64,000 bases of DNA from Nitratireductor basaltis (GCF_000733725.1 NZ_JMQM01000001.1:1-64000); one strand, 5' to 3'. Shown: positions 8,905 through 17,086, counted from the first letter of the stretch. A program made the numbers and translations. Notes: generated by a model from the letters alone, not told the origin.

Positions 8905-10239
8905 ATGCACTCGCCCGCCGACATTCTCGAACTCGCACCGATCGTGTTCGTCCTTTTCGCGCCGCTTGCCTACGCGCTCGTGCGGGCACGCGATACGACG
9001 CGGGCCGACTTCATTTTCAATTCCGGGCGCACGGGAACGCTTGCCACCGTTGCGGGGATCGTTTGCGGGAATATCGGAGCAGGGACATTTGTCGCGCTCC
9101 TGCTCTTTTCGGATGCCAGCCCGATCCTCGGGGTTTCGCTGGCGACCGCATATGCTTTGGGTCTGGTTATCTGCGCCGCGATCGCGCCTGCGGTTCACCG
9201 TCGGTCAAAGCTGTACGGGGTTCACGGACTGGTCGATCTCATCGTGGCGGCGCATGGTGTGCACCACCCATTGGCGATCTGGGCTCCTACCGCATTCGTC
9301 TTCCTGTTGCGCACGGCGGTGCAGCTTCTGGCGCTCGCGGCGATCCTGACGACGATCATGCCCGTTTCGAACCTTGTCGCCTTGATCCTGGCGAGCGGCC
9401 TCACGGGGATCTACACTGCCATTGGCGGCTATCGCGTGGCGACGGAGACCGACGTCTTCCAGGCCGCCGTCATCCTTGTCGGCATCGGTGTGCTCACGGT
9501 TGCAAATCTGGGCGGCATGCCGCAGGTCGATAACCTGTTTGATCTTGGACCCTACAAGTTTCCGCTGCTGGTCGGCATCTGGTTGTTCATACCGGTCAGT
9601 GCGGTGCTTGCCATCGACAACTGGCAGAGGATGGCAACGGCCCGGGAGCCGGCAGTTGCGCGCAGGGCGTTCCTGCTTGCCGCGCCCCTGTGCCTGTTCT
9701 GCTATATGGGCATTGTCTGGCTGGGCCTCAAAGGCCATGCCGGCGAAGAGGTCCTCGCCGTGCTGCGCGTGACCATGCCGGCGCACTGGACATGGCTGGC
9801 CGATGTGATGCTGATCGCCGTGCTCATGTCGACGATGGACACGTTCGTCATGCCGCTGGTCACCAGTCTGGAGCGCACGCGCTACACGCTGCGCCAACTG
9901 CGCCTGACCGTCCTGATGCTGTTTGCCGCGCTGACCGTTGCGGCCTATGCGATGGGGCCGCTGCTCAATTCGATCATCGCCGCCTTCAGCTCGCTGGTGG
10001 TTTTCCTGCCTGCCGTCCTTGCCGCTCTGATGTGGCGGCGTCTCAGCGCTGCGGCTGCGATCGCTTCACTCAATCTCGGGGTGGCGGTCAGCCTGATCCT
10101 GGTCGGCATCGACCTGAATTTCGCCGCTTTCGCGGGTTTCGCGGCAGCAGTGTTCACCTACGGCGTTGCATGGGCGCTCGCAAGGCGGCGGGAGGCGCGG
10201 TCCTGCGGCAGCAGCGAAGTTCTGGAAAGCAGCGGATGA
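8905..10239 (+). CDS. Sodium/solute symporter (SSS) family membrane protein
   Basis: 444 residues with about 12 hydrophobic segments. SSS-family features are visible: an early glycine-rich helix (VAGIVCGNIGAGTFVALL), the segment YGVHGLVDLI, and GLTGIYTAIGGYRVATETDVFQ, where most family members carry the GGxxAVxxTD loop. It is shorter than typical transporters of the family (about 480-550), and may be a sensor-like or divergent member. The substrate cannot be read from the sequence. It is divergent from lemA with operator copy 2 between them, which places it in the regulon. Its stop is 11 bases from the convergent gene at 10251. Confidence 0.8.
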   Translation: MHSPADILELAPIVFVLFAPLAYALVRARDTTRADFIFNSGRTGTLATVAGIVCGNIGAGTFVALLLFSDASPILGVSLATAYALGLVICAAIAPAVHRRSKLYGVHGLVDLIVAAHGVHHPLAIWAPTAFVFLLRTAVQLLALAAILTTIMPVSNLVALILASGLTGIYTAIGGYRVATETDVFQAAVILVGIGVLTVANLGGMPQVDNLFDLGPYKFPLLVGIWLFIPVSAVLAIDNWQRMATAREPAVARRAFLLAAPLCLFCYMGIVWLGLKGHAGEEVLAVLRVTMPAHWTWLADVMLIAVLMSTMDTFVMPLVTSLERTRYTLRQLRLTVLMLFAALTVAAYAMGPLLNSIIAAFSSLVVFLPAVLAALMWRRLSAAAAIASLNLGVAVSLILVGIDLNFAAFAGFAAAVFTYGVAWALARRREARSCGSSEVLESSG

Positions 10240-10250
10240 ACCTGTCCGGG

Positions 10251-10772
10251 TCAGCCGCCGCTTTCGGCTTGCGGGAGGGACTGGCTTTGATCCTCGTCCA
10301 GCACGATGGCAGCGAACCCGTCGCCTTCCAGATGGATTTTGGGGCATGCCCGTGGCTCGCGGTTTGACGGATCGTACCAGCACTCCTTGATCCTGTAGGC
10401 GATCTTCAAACTGGTGCAGGGCGTTTGAGTGTTGATCCCGGTCGTCGTCTGTGATTTCGACATGCCGTTGTCGTCCCAGCCCATAAAGACCCATTGCAGC
10501 GGCAGGCGGGTCGATTCATCATTGCGCGTATCAATGTAGCGCGCCTCTCCATACAGCGCGTAGAGACCCTGTTCCTGCTTGTTCACGGAGACAAGGGCTT
10601 CGGGCAGGCAGATGCCGTTATCGGTTTCACCGGCTTTGATCACGACGAGCAATTCGCCTGCCGGCACGCTTTTCCCGATGTCCTGCCGATTGAACGCAAA
10701 AGCGCCAGCAGCGGCCGCCAGCGCCAGCGCGCCGATGATTGACGAGGCAATGAGATATCTTGAGCTGGGCAT
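10251..10772 (-). CDS. Hypothetical exported or membrane-anchored protein
   Basis: 173 residues. An N-terminal hydrophobic segment (about 8-27, IGALALAAAAGAFAF) serves as signal or anchor. The exported part has four cysteines (GICLPEA, TPCTSLK, KECWYDP, RACPKIH) that could form two disulfides. I do not recognise the family. It starts 15 bases after the Tat-type repeat protein gene and is probably in the same operon, which begins with the DUF3137 gene at 12388. Confidence 0.75.
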   Translation of the reverse strand: MPSSRYLIASSIIGALALAAAAGAFAFNRQDIGKSVPAGELLVVIKAGETDNGICLPEALVSVNKQEQGLYALYGEARYIDTRNDESTRLPLQWVFMGWDDNGMSKSQTTTGINTQTPCTSLKIAYRIKECWYDPSNREPRACPKIHLEGDGFAAIVLDEDQSQSLPQAESGG

Positions 10773-10787
10773 CGGTTTCTCCTGGCG

Positions 10788-11324
10788 TCAGCCCTTCATC
10801 GTGAGGAGGTAGAGGCCGGTGCAAGGCGCTTCGCCGCGATCATCCAGGGCTGCAAGAAATAGCCCGCTCCGTTCTCCCATCCGCTGCATTCCCCTGGAGC
10901 TCAAGTGCCTGATGGTCGCCTGATGTTCCTTGCCGGGTACGAAACTGTCACCGGGAAAGAAACTGTCTCCGGGGAAGAAACTGTCGCGAGGGAAAAAGCT
11001 GTCTCCCGGAAAGAAGCTGTCACCGGGGAAGGCCTGCCTGCCTACGGCGATCTTGAACGGTTCTGACAGGAAAACATCCGTTACCCGGCCCTGCTCCATC
11101 CGTCCAACACCCAGTCTGCCGGATATGGAGCCCTGCAGTTCGGACCGGATGACGATATTCCAGATCAGGCCGCGCCGCAGTTCATTCCCGGCCTTTCCGG
11201 CCAAGGCTTTCGCCTCGCGCAAGCCAAGGTGCAGTCCGGCCGTGCCGCGCGCCCATACCGGGCTGGTGACCAGTCCGGCCATCCCGGTCAGGGCCAGATG
11301 ATTGAAGCGCCTGCGGGTCAGCAT
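10788..11324 (-). CDS. Tat-signal-like protein with tandem FPGDSF hexapeptides
   Basis: 178 residues. The N-terminus MLTRRRFNHLALTGMAGL has a twin-arginine-type signal, which would send the folded protein to the periplasm. A short alpha/beta domain follows (about 30-100). Then five consecutive hexapeptides (four FPGDSF and one FPRDSF) plus a trailing VPGK form a Pro-Gly-Asp-rich stretch likely to make a regular turn structure. The C-terminal 45 residues contain RMGERSGLFLAALDDRGEAPC. I choose ATG 11324 because GGAG stands 7-8 bases before it. Operator motif copy 3 lies about 60 bases upstream. No known function. Confidence 0.75.
   Translation of the reverse strand: MLTRRRFNHLALTGMAGLVTSPVWARGTAGLHLGLREAKALAGKAGNELRRGLIWNIVIRSELQGSISGRLGVGRMEQGRVTDVFLSEPFKIAVGRQAFPGDSFFPGDSFFPRDSFFPGDSFFPGDSFVPGKEHQATIRHLSSRGMQRMGERSGLFLAALDDRGEAPCTGLYLLTMKG
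10941..11030 (-). repeat. Five 18-bp tandem units encoding FPGDSF
   Basis: Five in-frame 18-base units with consensus GAAACTGTCNCCGGGGAA on the plus strand. They differ by scattered substitutions that mostly keep the peptide, except one unit giving FPRDSF. Selection on the peptide is suggested. The number may vary by slippage. Confidence 0.9.
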
Positions 11325-11384
11325 TTTGAATCTCCTGATCGAATTTGCATCGGAAACATTGCTGCACGAAACAGGCTCCCGGTC

Positions 11385-11401
11385 CCCTCCCAAATGGGAG
11401 A
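11385..11401. promoter_or_regulatory. Palindromic operator-like motif, copy 3
   Basis: CCCTCCCAAATGGGAGA contains the perfect inverted repeat CTCCCA-AA-TGGGAG. A further half-like copy in the opposite sense, CCATTTGGGA, lies at 11410-11419. Both are upstream of the FPGDSF gene start at 11324. Confidence 0.6.
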
Positions 11402-11473
11402 GCAACATGCCATTTGGGAAGTGTTCTGGCTCAAGGCTGCATCGGACTTTTCGGTCTCCGGCAGGCGATTTCG

Positions 11474-12388
11474 CTACCGGATCCGATTTCGCGCGCCGAT
11501 GTTGAGGCTGTCGATGATGCCGGTCACCAGCCCCAGTTCGGTCAAGAGGGCGCCGGCACGTTCCCTGCCGTCGCGAACCGGGCGGAAGACGTTGCCGATC
11601 TCGAAACGCCGGGCCGCCGAGCCGATGCGGATGCAAATCAGCAACCGATTGTCGATGAAGGCCAGTGATACGCCGCTCCGATTGTTGAGACGTTCGGTGA
11701 GTTCGACGATCCGCTCCATGAAGCGCGGGGTGAGCAGGTAGCGAGCCTCGATCTGATCGGAGGCGAAGACTTCAAAACGCTCCTCGAATCGTGGATCCTC
11801 CAGCCGGACGCGATCGCCGCTCTGGCGGTATTGTTCCAACGTGTTGCCGATCCAGTCGGTGTCCGCAACAATCGTTGTTATGCCCTTGAATGGCTTGTTG
11901 AAGCTGTAGCTCAGCATCAGCGTGCGCCATTTGGAGTCCTTCTTCGAGAACCTGCCCTCGCACAGATCCAACTCCACGCCGTCGACATGCCCTTTGATCC
12001 GATCTTCGAGGCTGGCGTTCTTGTGGAAGGGCAGGAGGGGTGCGAAGCTGGACAGCGGAAAATCAAACTCTCTAAGCGTGTAGTCGAAGCCGAGATAGGC
12101 GCAGACGCCGCCGTTCAAAACTTGTTTGTAGCGGTTAGTGAGCCCGAGATAGGCTAGGCCCGCACCCAGCAGCGCACCAAATCCGATGGCAAAGGCCGCG
12201 AGCGCCGGCAAACCGCGCAGCCCTCCCGTCAGGGCCAGGATCGCGACGGCTGCAAATCCAACCGCGCCGAGCAGCGTGAGAGCGGTCACGAGCCGCATTC
12301 GCTTCCTCCTGTGCGCTTCGAGTTCCTCGAGAGCAGGCTCGATTTGGCGCGTGTAGAAGCTATCGAAATCCTGTTGGGATGAGGTCAT
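11474..12388 (-). CDS. DUF3137 domain membrane protein
   Basis: 304 residues. A short N-terminal helix (FYTRQIEPALEELEAHRRKR) precedes two transmembrane segments (about 33-85), then a cytoplasmic DUF3137 domain with the typical strings VDGVELDLCEG, DPRFEERFEVFASDQIEARYL and LLTPRFMERIVEL. It is the first gene of a likely three-gene operon reading leftwards into the Tat-repeat and four-cysteine proteins; the 149-base gap contains operator copy 3, so the downstream genes may have their own promoter. The function of DUF3137 is unknown to me. Confidence 0.88.
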   Translation of the reverse strand: MTSSQQDFDSFYTRQIEPALEELEAHRRKRMRLVTALTLLGAVGFAAVAILALTGGLRGLPALAAFAIGFGALLGAGLAYLGLTNRYKQVLNGGVCAYLGFDYTLREFDFPLSSFAPLLPFHKNASLEDRIKGHVDGVELDLCEGRFSKKDSKWRTLMLSYSFNKPFKGITTIVADTDWIGNTLEQYRQSGDRVRLEDPRFEERFEVFASDQIEARYLLTPRFMERIVELTERLNNRSGVSLAFIDNRLLICIRIGSAARRFEIGNVFRPVRDGRERAGALLTELGLVTGIIDSLNIGARNRIR

Positions 12389-12539
12389 GGCGTCATCAGG
12401 ATCAATGCCGCAAACCAGCGATGCGGCACGGCAAAAAAATTGAAATGGATGTCGGCGAACCGGATTGCAGGCACCGCTTGTCCTTCATTTGTTTGAACGT
12501 CGTCATGCTGGATCTTCATGCAGACCGATCTGCGCGCGC

Positions 12540-12556
12540 CTCTCCCAGATTGGAGA
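12540..12556. promoter_or_regulatory. Palindromic operator-like motif, copy 4
   Basis: CTCTCCCAGATTGGAGA lies about 150 bases upstream of the DUF3137 gene. The arms TCTCCCA and TTGGAGA match at six of seven places. It is flanked by direct repeats of GATCTGCGCG (12528-12537 and 12557-12566). The rest of 12389-12605 shows no gene. Confidence 0.5.
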
Positions 12557-12605
12557 GATCTGCGCGTGCTGACATAAGGTAATGTCGCTGCTCGTCGGCG
12601 CAGAT

Positions 12606-12852
12606 ATGTCGGATGAAGTGGCCGAGGAGGTGGTAGACGCGCGCTTTCGATAAGGTCGGAGACCTGGATGATCTACGTGCCGGTGATGCTGTCGAAAAGT
12701 CTTTGAATCACGTTTTTCATATAATGCAGCTGATGGAATTGCCGGATTTGTCCAGCAAAGTTCTCATTAGCTCATTGTCCTCCGGTGCACTTAATGCGCT
12801 GGTGGCAAAGAGTACTTGGGACCCTTCGCAACATTGCACCGGAGCCCGCTGA
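12606..12852 (+). pseudogene. Possible decayed small gene, unrecognised
   Basis: An ATG at 12606 opens a 15-codon frame (MSDEVAEEVVDARFR) that stops. The next frame is then open for 66 codons (KVGDLDDLRAGDAVEKSLNH onwards) to a TGA at 12850. Joined, the two read like one acidic helical protein with a single frameshift. The base composition is less GC-rich than its neighbours. It may equally be chance. I recognise no family. Confidence 0.25.
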
Positions 12853-12854
12853 CG

Positions 12855-13229
12855 CTAGTGATCCACGACGATACGAAAGCCGACATGGCTGGTCGAGCTA
12901 TCTGCACTGGCAGCGGTCCTCGCGGATATGCGATAGCGATGGCAATAGGATCGGTGGCAGAGGAAGGAGCCTCCTTTCATGACCCGCTGGTTTGCTGTTG
13001 TGGCTGCGGCATTGCGTCGTTTGGCGCTACTGGTCAGGGAGCGGACGCGGAAGAGGTCCGAGCACCATTCCCAGACATTGCCGGACATGTTGTAGAGGCC
13101 ATATCCATTCGGTGTGAAACTTCTAACCGGAGCAGTTCCTGCGCGCTTGGTGAGAGAAAAGTCTTGATAGCGCCCGCAGAACCCCGCCGCACTTCCGAAT
13201 CCGGACGGGTTATCCGGCGAAGGGTTTGG
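12855..13229 (-). pseudogene. Truncated formylglycine-generating enzyme (SUMF1/FGE-sulfatase family), C-terminal part
   Basis: The frame reads TAPVRSFTPNGYGLYNMSGN, then VWEWC, then KGGSFLCHRSYCHRYRI, and ends DSSTSHVGFRIVVD. These are the signature C-terminal strings of enzymes that convert an active-site Cys of sulfatases to formylglycine; CHRSYC carries the two active-site cysteines. The N-terminal half is missing. The frame simply runs out of the preceding gene, whose stop codon TGA (13230-13232) lies in the same frame. No sulfatase gene is in the window. I read it as a remnant, though an internal ATG (13088) could in principle start a 77-residue peptide. Confidence 0.75.
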
Positions 13230-13649
13230 TCAGCCATTGTCTTCCTGTTGGGCCTCGTCCATCTCCCGGAAGACCGCCTGTGCGCTGCGCATTGCATCGA
13301 GCGAGGCTGGAACGCCGCAATAGATCGCGCCCTGCAATATCGTCTCGACGATTTCCTCACGCGTGAGCCCATTGTTGAGCGCGCCGCGGACATGAAGCTT
13401 GTACTCAGCCGAGCGATTCAAGCCCATCATCATGCCCAGGTTAAGGACGCTGCGCATGCGCCGGTCGAGACCTGGTCTGTTCCAGATTTCGCCCCAGCAC
13501 CACTCCGTGATCAATTTCTGCAGTGGCGCAGACATATCATCCGCTGCGGCAATCGAGCGGTCGACATATTTGTCACCCAGAACCTCACGGCGAATCTGCA
13601 GTCCTTTCTCGAACTGCTCTCCTTCGAATTCCGGTCTTTTGCTGCTCAT
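13230..13649 (-). CDS. Carboxymuconolactone decarboxylase (CMD/AhpD-like) family protein
   Basis: 139 residues, the length of gamma-carboxymuconolactone decarboxylases. The helical CMD fold is visible in EWCWGEIWNRPGLDRRMRSV, LNLGMMMGLN, and GLTREEIVETILQGAIYCGV-PASL. The CxxC of peroxidase-type AhpD proteins is missing, so a decarboxylase/isomerase-like role fits better than peroxidase. It lies 49 bases downstream of pyridoxine 4-oxidase on the same strand and is likely co-transcribed. No step of the published vitamin B6 pathway needs it, so its role here is unknown. Confidence 0.85.
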   Translation of the reverse strand: MSSKRPEFEGEQFEKGLQIRREVLGDKYVDRSIAAADDMSAPLQKLITEWCWGEIWNRPGLDRRMRSVLNLGMMMGLNRSAEYKLHVRGALNNGLTREEIVETILQGAIYCGVPASLDAMRSAQAVFREMDEAQQEDNG

Positions 13650-13698
13650 GTGAAGATTCCTCCGTCCCGGTTTGGAAAAGTTCTGGCAGCCCTGTCAT

Positions 13699-15243
13699 TC
13701 AGTCGACCGCGGTCATCGCGCGGGCGAATGTTTCGGCGATCGCCAGGACAGCGGCGTGAATGGGGCCCGCGGTCAGGGTGGGCATGACGGATGCGTCCAC
13801 CACGTAGAGATTGTCGAGTGAGCGAAGTCGGAGGTTTGGTCCAACTACGGCCATCTCGTCCGTTCCCATTCTGCAGGTGCCGCACGGATGGTGATGCGTG
13901 ATCGCGGCCTTCGCGATGAATTCATCGATCTCTGTCTTGTTCGCCAAGGTGGCTGGGAGCAGTTCGCGATCCCTCCACTCTGCAAGTTCGTCACTATGGC
14001 CGAGCATGCGCGCGGCCTGGAGAGCCTGGCGAAACATGGCCCGGTCATGCTCGGTTTTCAGATATGCCGGGTCGATGACAAGGCGGTCGTCCAATTCCGG
14101 CCCGCTTATACGAATGCTGCCGCGACTTGTGGGGTGCGTGACCCCGAATAGAAGCGAATAGGCAGAGCCGGTATCTGGAGCCTGGAAACACTCGGAAACG
14201 ATTGGCGCGACGCCGCAGCCGACAACGATGTCCGGCATTCCCCCTCCGGCAAAACTGCCGGCGGTCATATAGGCCATGGATTCGGAATGCTGAAGGCGCG
14301 AGGGCGGGAGATTTCTGCGTGTGGCGTAGAGGTTCCCGGCTCCCAGCAGATGATCCTGCAGGTTCTGGCCCACCCCTGGCATATCGACATGGCATTCCAC
14401 GCCTGCTGCAGCCAGAATTTCACGTGGTCCGATGCCGGAGCGCATCAATAGCGCGGGGCTCTCGAGGGAACCCGCACATAGAACAAATCTGTCGGCGGAT
14501 ATGCGAGTCAATCCTTCGCGAGCGACAACTTCGAGATAGTGCGCACGATGGGCACCGATCACCATTCTGCGTGCCCGACCTCCCGTTAGAATTGTCAGAT
14601 TGGGACGAGCGCGCACATCCGGAGTAAGCCAGGCGTCAGCGACAGTGACACGCCTGCCATTGCGGATGTTCATGGCGTTCGGGGTCACCCCGACCATTTC
14701 ACCGTCATTGTGACCGTCAATGCGCGGAAGGCCCAAGGCGGCGCCCGCGACGATGAAGGCCTTTGTGAGCGGGCTGATTTCATCATGGGTCGAATGAACC
14801 GTCAGTGGCCCTCTTCGCCCACCCCCGCGCTCCTTGTCTTCATTCGCTTCGAATGCTGGCAAAAGCCCGTTCCAGCTCCACCGCGTGTCACCGGTCGCTT
14901 CCACCCAAGGGTCGAAATCAGACGGGTGACCCCGCATGTAGCCCATCGCGTGGAGGCAGCTTGAGCCGCCGACGATGCGCCCGCGAGCCCAGTCATGCGT
15001 CCTGTTGGCGGTACCAGCCTGCGGGACGGTCCGATAGTTCCAGTCGTAGGCGCGGCCCTGAAGGGCGGGCCAGGCCGCAGGGTTCCAGATATCGGGGTCG
15101 TCTGCTTCTTCGCCGGCCTCGATCAGCAAGACCGTGCGGTCGGGATCTTCGCTCAGCCGGGCGGCGACAAGTACGCCGGCCGATCCACCGCCGACGATTG
15201 CCACATCCGCGTGCATCTTGTTGCCGAGCGTAATTCCTTTCAT
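13699..15243 (-). CDS. pno: Pyridoxine 4-oxidase (GMC family flavoenzyme)
   Basis: 514 residues. This FAD enzyme oxidises pyridoxine to pyridoxal with O2, the entry step of vitamin B6 degradation. The Rossmann motif VAIVGGGSAGVLVAARLSED is at the N-terminus, GMC signature RGRIVGGSSCLHAMGYMRGH near residue 100, and the C-terminal active-site segments are HHHPCGTCRMG and TAGPIHAAVLAIAETFA. It agrees almost line by line with my memory of the M. loti enzyme. Residue 10 is also Met (15216), and the M. loti N-terminus aligns there, so that start is possible. It diverges in direction from the main catabolic operon and lies downstream of the GntR gene. Confidence 0.92.
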   Translation of the reverse strand: MKGITLGNKMHADVAIVGGGSAGVLVAARLSEDPDRTVLLIEAGEEADDPDIWNPAAWPALQGRAYDWNYRTVPQAGTANRTHDWARGRIVGGSSCLHAMGYMRGHPSDFDPWVEATGDTRWSWNGLLPAFEANEDKERGGGRRGPLTVHSTHDEISPLTKAFIVAGAALGLPRIDGHNDGEMVGVTPNAMNIRNGRRVTVADAWLTPDVRARPNLTILTGGRARRMVIGAHRAHYLEVVAREGLTRISADRFVLCAGSLESPALLMRSGIGPREILAAAGVECHVDMPGVGQNLQDHLLGAGNLYATRRNLPPSRLQHSESMAYMTAGSFAGGGMPDIVVGCGVAPIVSECFQAPDTGSAYSLLFGVTHPTSRGSIRISGPELDDRLVIDPAYLKTEHDRAMFRQALQAARMLGHSDELAEWRDRELLPATLANKTEIDEFIAKAAITHHHPCGTCRMGTDEMAVVGPNLRLRSLDNLYVVDASVMPTLTAGPIHAAVLAIAETFARAMTAVD

Positions 15244-15391
15244 CGCCGGGCAACTTTCGTCGTGGGAGGAGAGATGTATGCATGCATGTTGCCATAGGGG
15301 GCGGGATGAGCAACTTCGCCCGCTAAACGCTGTGGGAGACGTTCTGGCATTCTGGCTTCCCCGCTACCTGTTTCAAGGACAGACGAGGCGG

Positions 15392-16063
15392 TCAGTTACC
15401 GCTGTCCATCGACTTCTTTGCTGCAGCCATTGCCTTCAGGACGTGCTTGCGTGCGGCCTTCCGGGCCGCTTTTTCATCGCTGGCAGCAATGGCCTCGTAG
15501 ATCTCTTTCATCTCCGCGAGGCTGCTTTGCGCGCGCCCTTCGAGCGACATCGACCGTGATCGGAAAAGGCTGATCCGGGCCACCAGACCGCGATGGATCT
15601 CTTCAAGGATCGGATTTCCGCAATTGGCCAGAATGATCGAGTAGAAATCGGCTGCAGTGGTAATGCGCGCCAGGCTGTCATTGCTGGAGGCCGCGGCCTC
15701 GAAGGCAGAAAGTGCCTTTTCGAGCGCCTGCAGCTGCTCTGCCGATATGCGTTGCGAACACCGTCCGACCGCTTCCACCTCCAGTAGCTCACGCGCCTCG
15801 TAGATGGAGGTCACTTCCTCCCAGGTAAGCGCGGGGATGGAGGGGCCACGATTGGGCACGATGTCAATGAGCCGTTCAGCCGCAAGACTGCGCAGAGCCT
15901 CCCGAAGGGAAGGGCGGCTGATGCCGAGCTGAACGCATAACTGGCTTTCAACCAGCCGGGTACCGGGTTCGAACACGCCTGAAAAGATCGCAAGCCTGAG
16001 CTTGTCGACCGTCTCCTGCTGCACCGTGCGGGGCAAAATTCTCAAATTCAGGTCTGACGGCAT
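15392..16063 (-). CDS. GntR family regulator (FCD domain), probable regulator of vitamin B6 degradation
   Basis: About 223 residues. The winged helix is at residues about 15-75 (LRLAIFSGVFEPGTRLVESQ, then LGISRPSLREALRSL). The FCD effector domain is in the C-terminal 140 residues with the expected metal/ligand residues (YEARELLEVEAV, DFYSIILANCGN, H near the end). I prefer ATG 16063 over an upstream ATG at 16156, because the extra N-terminal residues lack family character. It is divergent from the first ring-cleavage gene with 192 bases between, the typical place for autoregulation and control of the catabolic operon. The ligand may be a B6 catabolite (inference). Confidence 0.85.
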   Translation of the reverse strand: MPSDLNLRILPRTVQQETVDKLRLAIFSGVFEPGTRLVESQLCVQLGISRPSLREALRSLAAERLIDIVPNRGPSIPALTWEEVTSIYEARELLEVEAVGRCSQRISAEQLQALEKALSAFEAAASSNDSLARITTAADFYSIILANCGNPILEEIHRGLVARISLFRSRSMSLEGRAQSSLAEMKEIYEAIAASDEKAARKAARKHVLKAMAAAKKSMDSGN

Positions 16064-16174
16064 CGTTTCTGATCTCGTGCATCTCGGGTTGCGCAGCCTA
16101 TGGCGAACATAGGTCGGCGCAGCTTTCATTGACAGCATGGAAGACATTTCTGTCAAGACGTAAGATTGAAAGAA

Positions 16175-16183
16175 TGTCTGACA
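16175..16183. promoter_or_regulatory. Possible GntR operator in the divergent intergenic region
   Basis: TGTCTGACA is a 9-base palindrome (TGTC-T-GACA) within AATGTCTGACAATG. Related half sites lie nearby (TTGACA and CTGTCAAG, 16127-16157). It sits 73 bases before the start at 16256. Short palindromes arise by chance, so this is a weak call. Confidence 0.3.
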
Positions 16184-16255
16184 ATGTGGTTGACGCTGTT
16201 CGATTTTGTGTCATGCTTCCTGTCACCAAAGGGCAGCAATGCAGGGGACCCAGGC

Positions 16256-17086
16256 ATGACGGCAGTCGCCTCATACAAGGACATGAAGATGCGCCGGATC
16301 GATTGCGGGCGGATAACGCTTAATGTTCGTGAGGCAGGCAGCGGGCCCCTGATGCTTTTCTTCCACGGCATCACAGCGAATTCCGCAACTCTGGTGCCGC
16401 TGGCGGCGCGCTTCAGTGAACGCTTCACCACAGTCGTGGTCGATCAGCGCGGCCACGGTCACAGCGACAAGCCGGAAAGCGGATATGAGGCGCAGGACTT
16501 TGCCGACGATATCCTGGCACTCGTAAGGACGCTTGATCGCGGGCCGGCCATCCTGGTGGGGCATTCCCTCGGATCGCGCAACTCCGTCACTGCAGCGGTT
16601 CGTGATCCCGATCTGGTGCGCTCCGTCGTGGCGATCGATTTCACCCCATATATCGAGACGGAAGTGTTCGATGCGCTGGAAGCGCGTGTGAATGCCGGGG
16701 ATCAGCTGTTCGGTGATCTTCAAGCAGTGAAGGCCTATCTGGCGGCTCGCTATCCGAGCTTCCCCGCCGAAGCCATCGATATCAGGGCGCAAAGCGGCTA
16801 CCGCGAAGTAGAAGGTGGGTTGCGCCCGCTGGCATCACCTTCGGCCATGGCGCAGATCGCGACCGGATTGCGTGCCGATCTCACTCAGACCTATCGGGAA
16901 CTCACGAAGCCTACCCTGCTCGTGCGCGGGGAGGTCAGCAAGCTGGTTTCGGCCGATGCGCTGGCAAAGACAAGCCGATTGCGGCCCGACCTACCCGTCG
17001 TCGTTGTTCCCGGCGCCGACCACTATGTCAACGAAGTCTCCCCCGACATCACCTTCAGGGCAATCACCAACTTCATCGACGCCTGA
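16256..17086 (+). CDS. 2-(Acetamidomethylene)succinate hydrolase (alpha/beta hydrolase)
   Basis: 276 residues. This is the last step of vitamin B6 degradation pathway I: the open-chain amide is hydrolysed to succinate semialdehyde, acetate, ammonia and CO2. The alpha/beta hydrolase motifs are intact: LFFHGITANS, VVDQRGHGHSDKPESGY, nucleophile elbow VGHSLGSRNS, and the catalytic His in VPGADHYVNEVSP. Start ATG 16256 is preceded by AGGGGAC. It is the first gene of a long plus-strand operon. The immediately following oxygenase makes its substrate, and this gene order is as I recall it from M. loti. Confidence 0.9.
   Translation: MTAVASYKDMKMRRIDCGRITLNVREAGSGPLMLFFHGITANSATLVPLAARFSERFTTVVVDQRGHGHSDKPESGYEAQDFADDILALVRTLDRGPAILVGHSLGSRNSVTAAVRDPDLVRSVVAIDFTPYIETEVFDALEARVNAGDQLFGDLQAVKAYLAARYPSFPAEAIDIRAQSGYREVEGGLRPLASPSAMAQIATGLRADLTQTYRELTKPTLLVRGEVSKLVSADALAKTSRLRPDLPVVVVPGADHYVNEVSPDITFRAITNFIDA

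Noticed and set aside
10941-11030. Regular short repeats suggestive of a CRISPR-like array
   Set aside because: The 18-base units are contiguous without spacers, lie in frame inside a gene and encode a hexapeptide.
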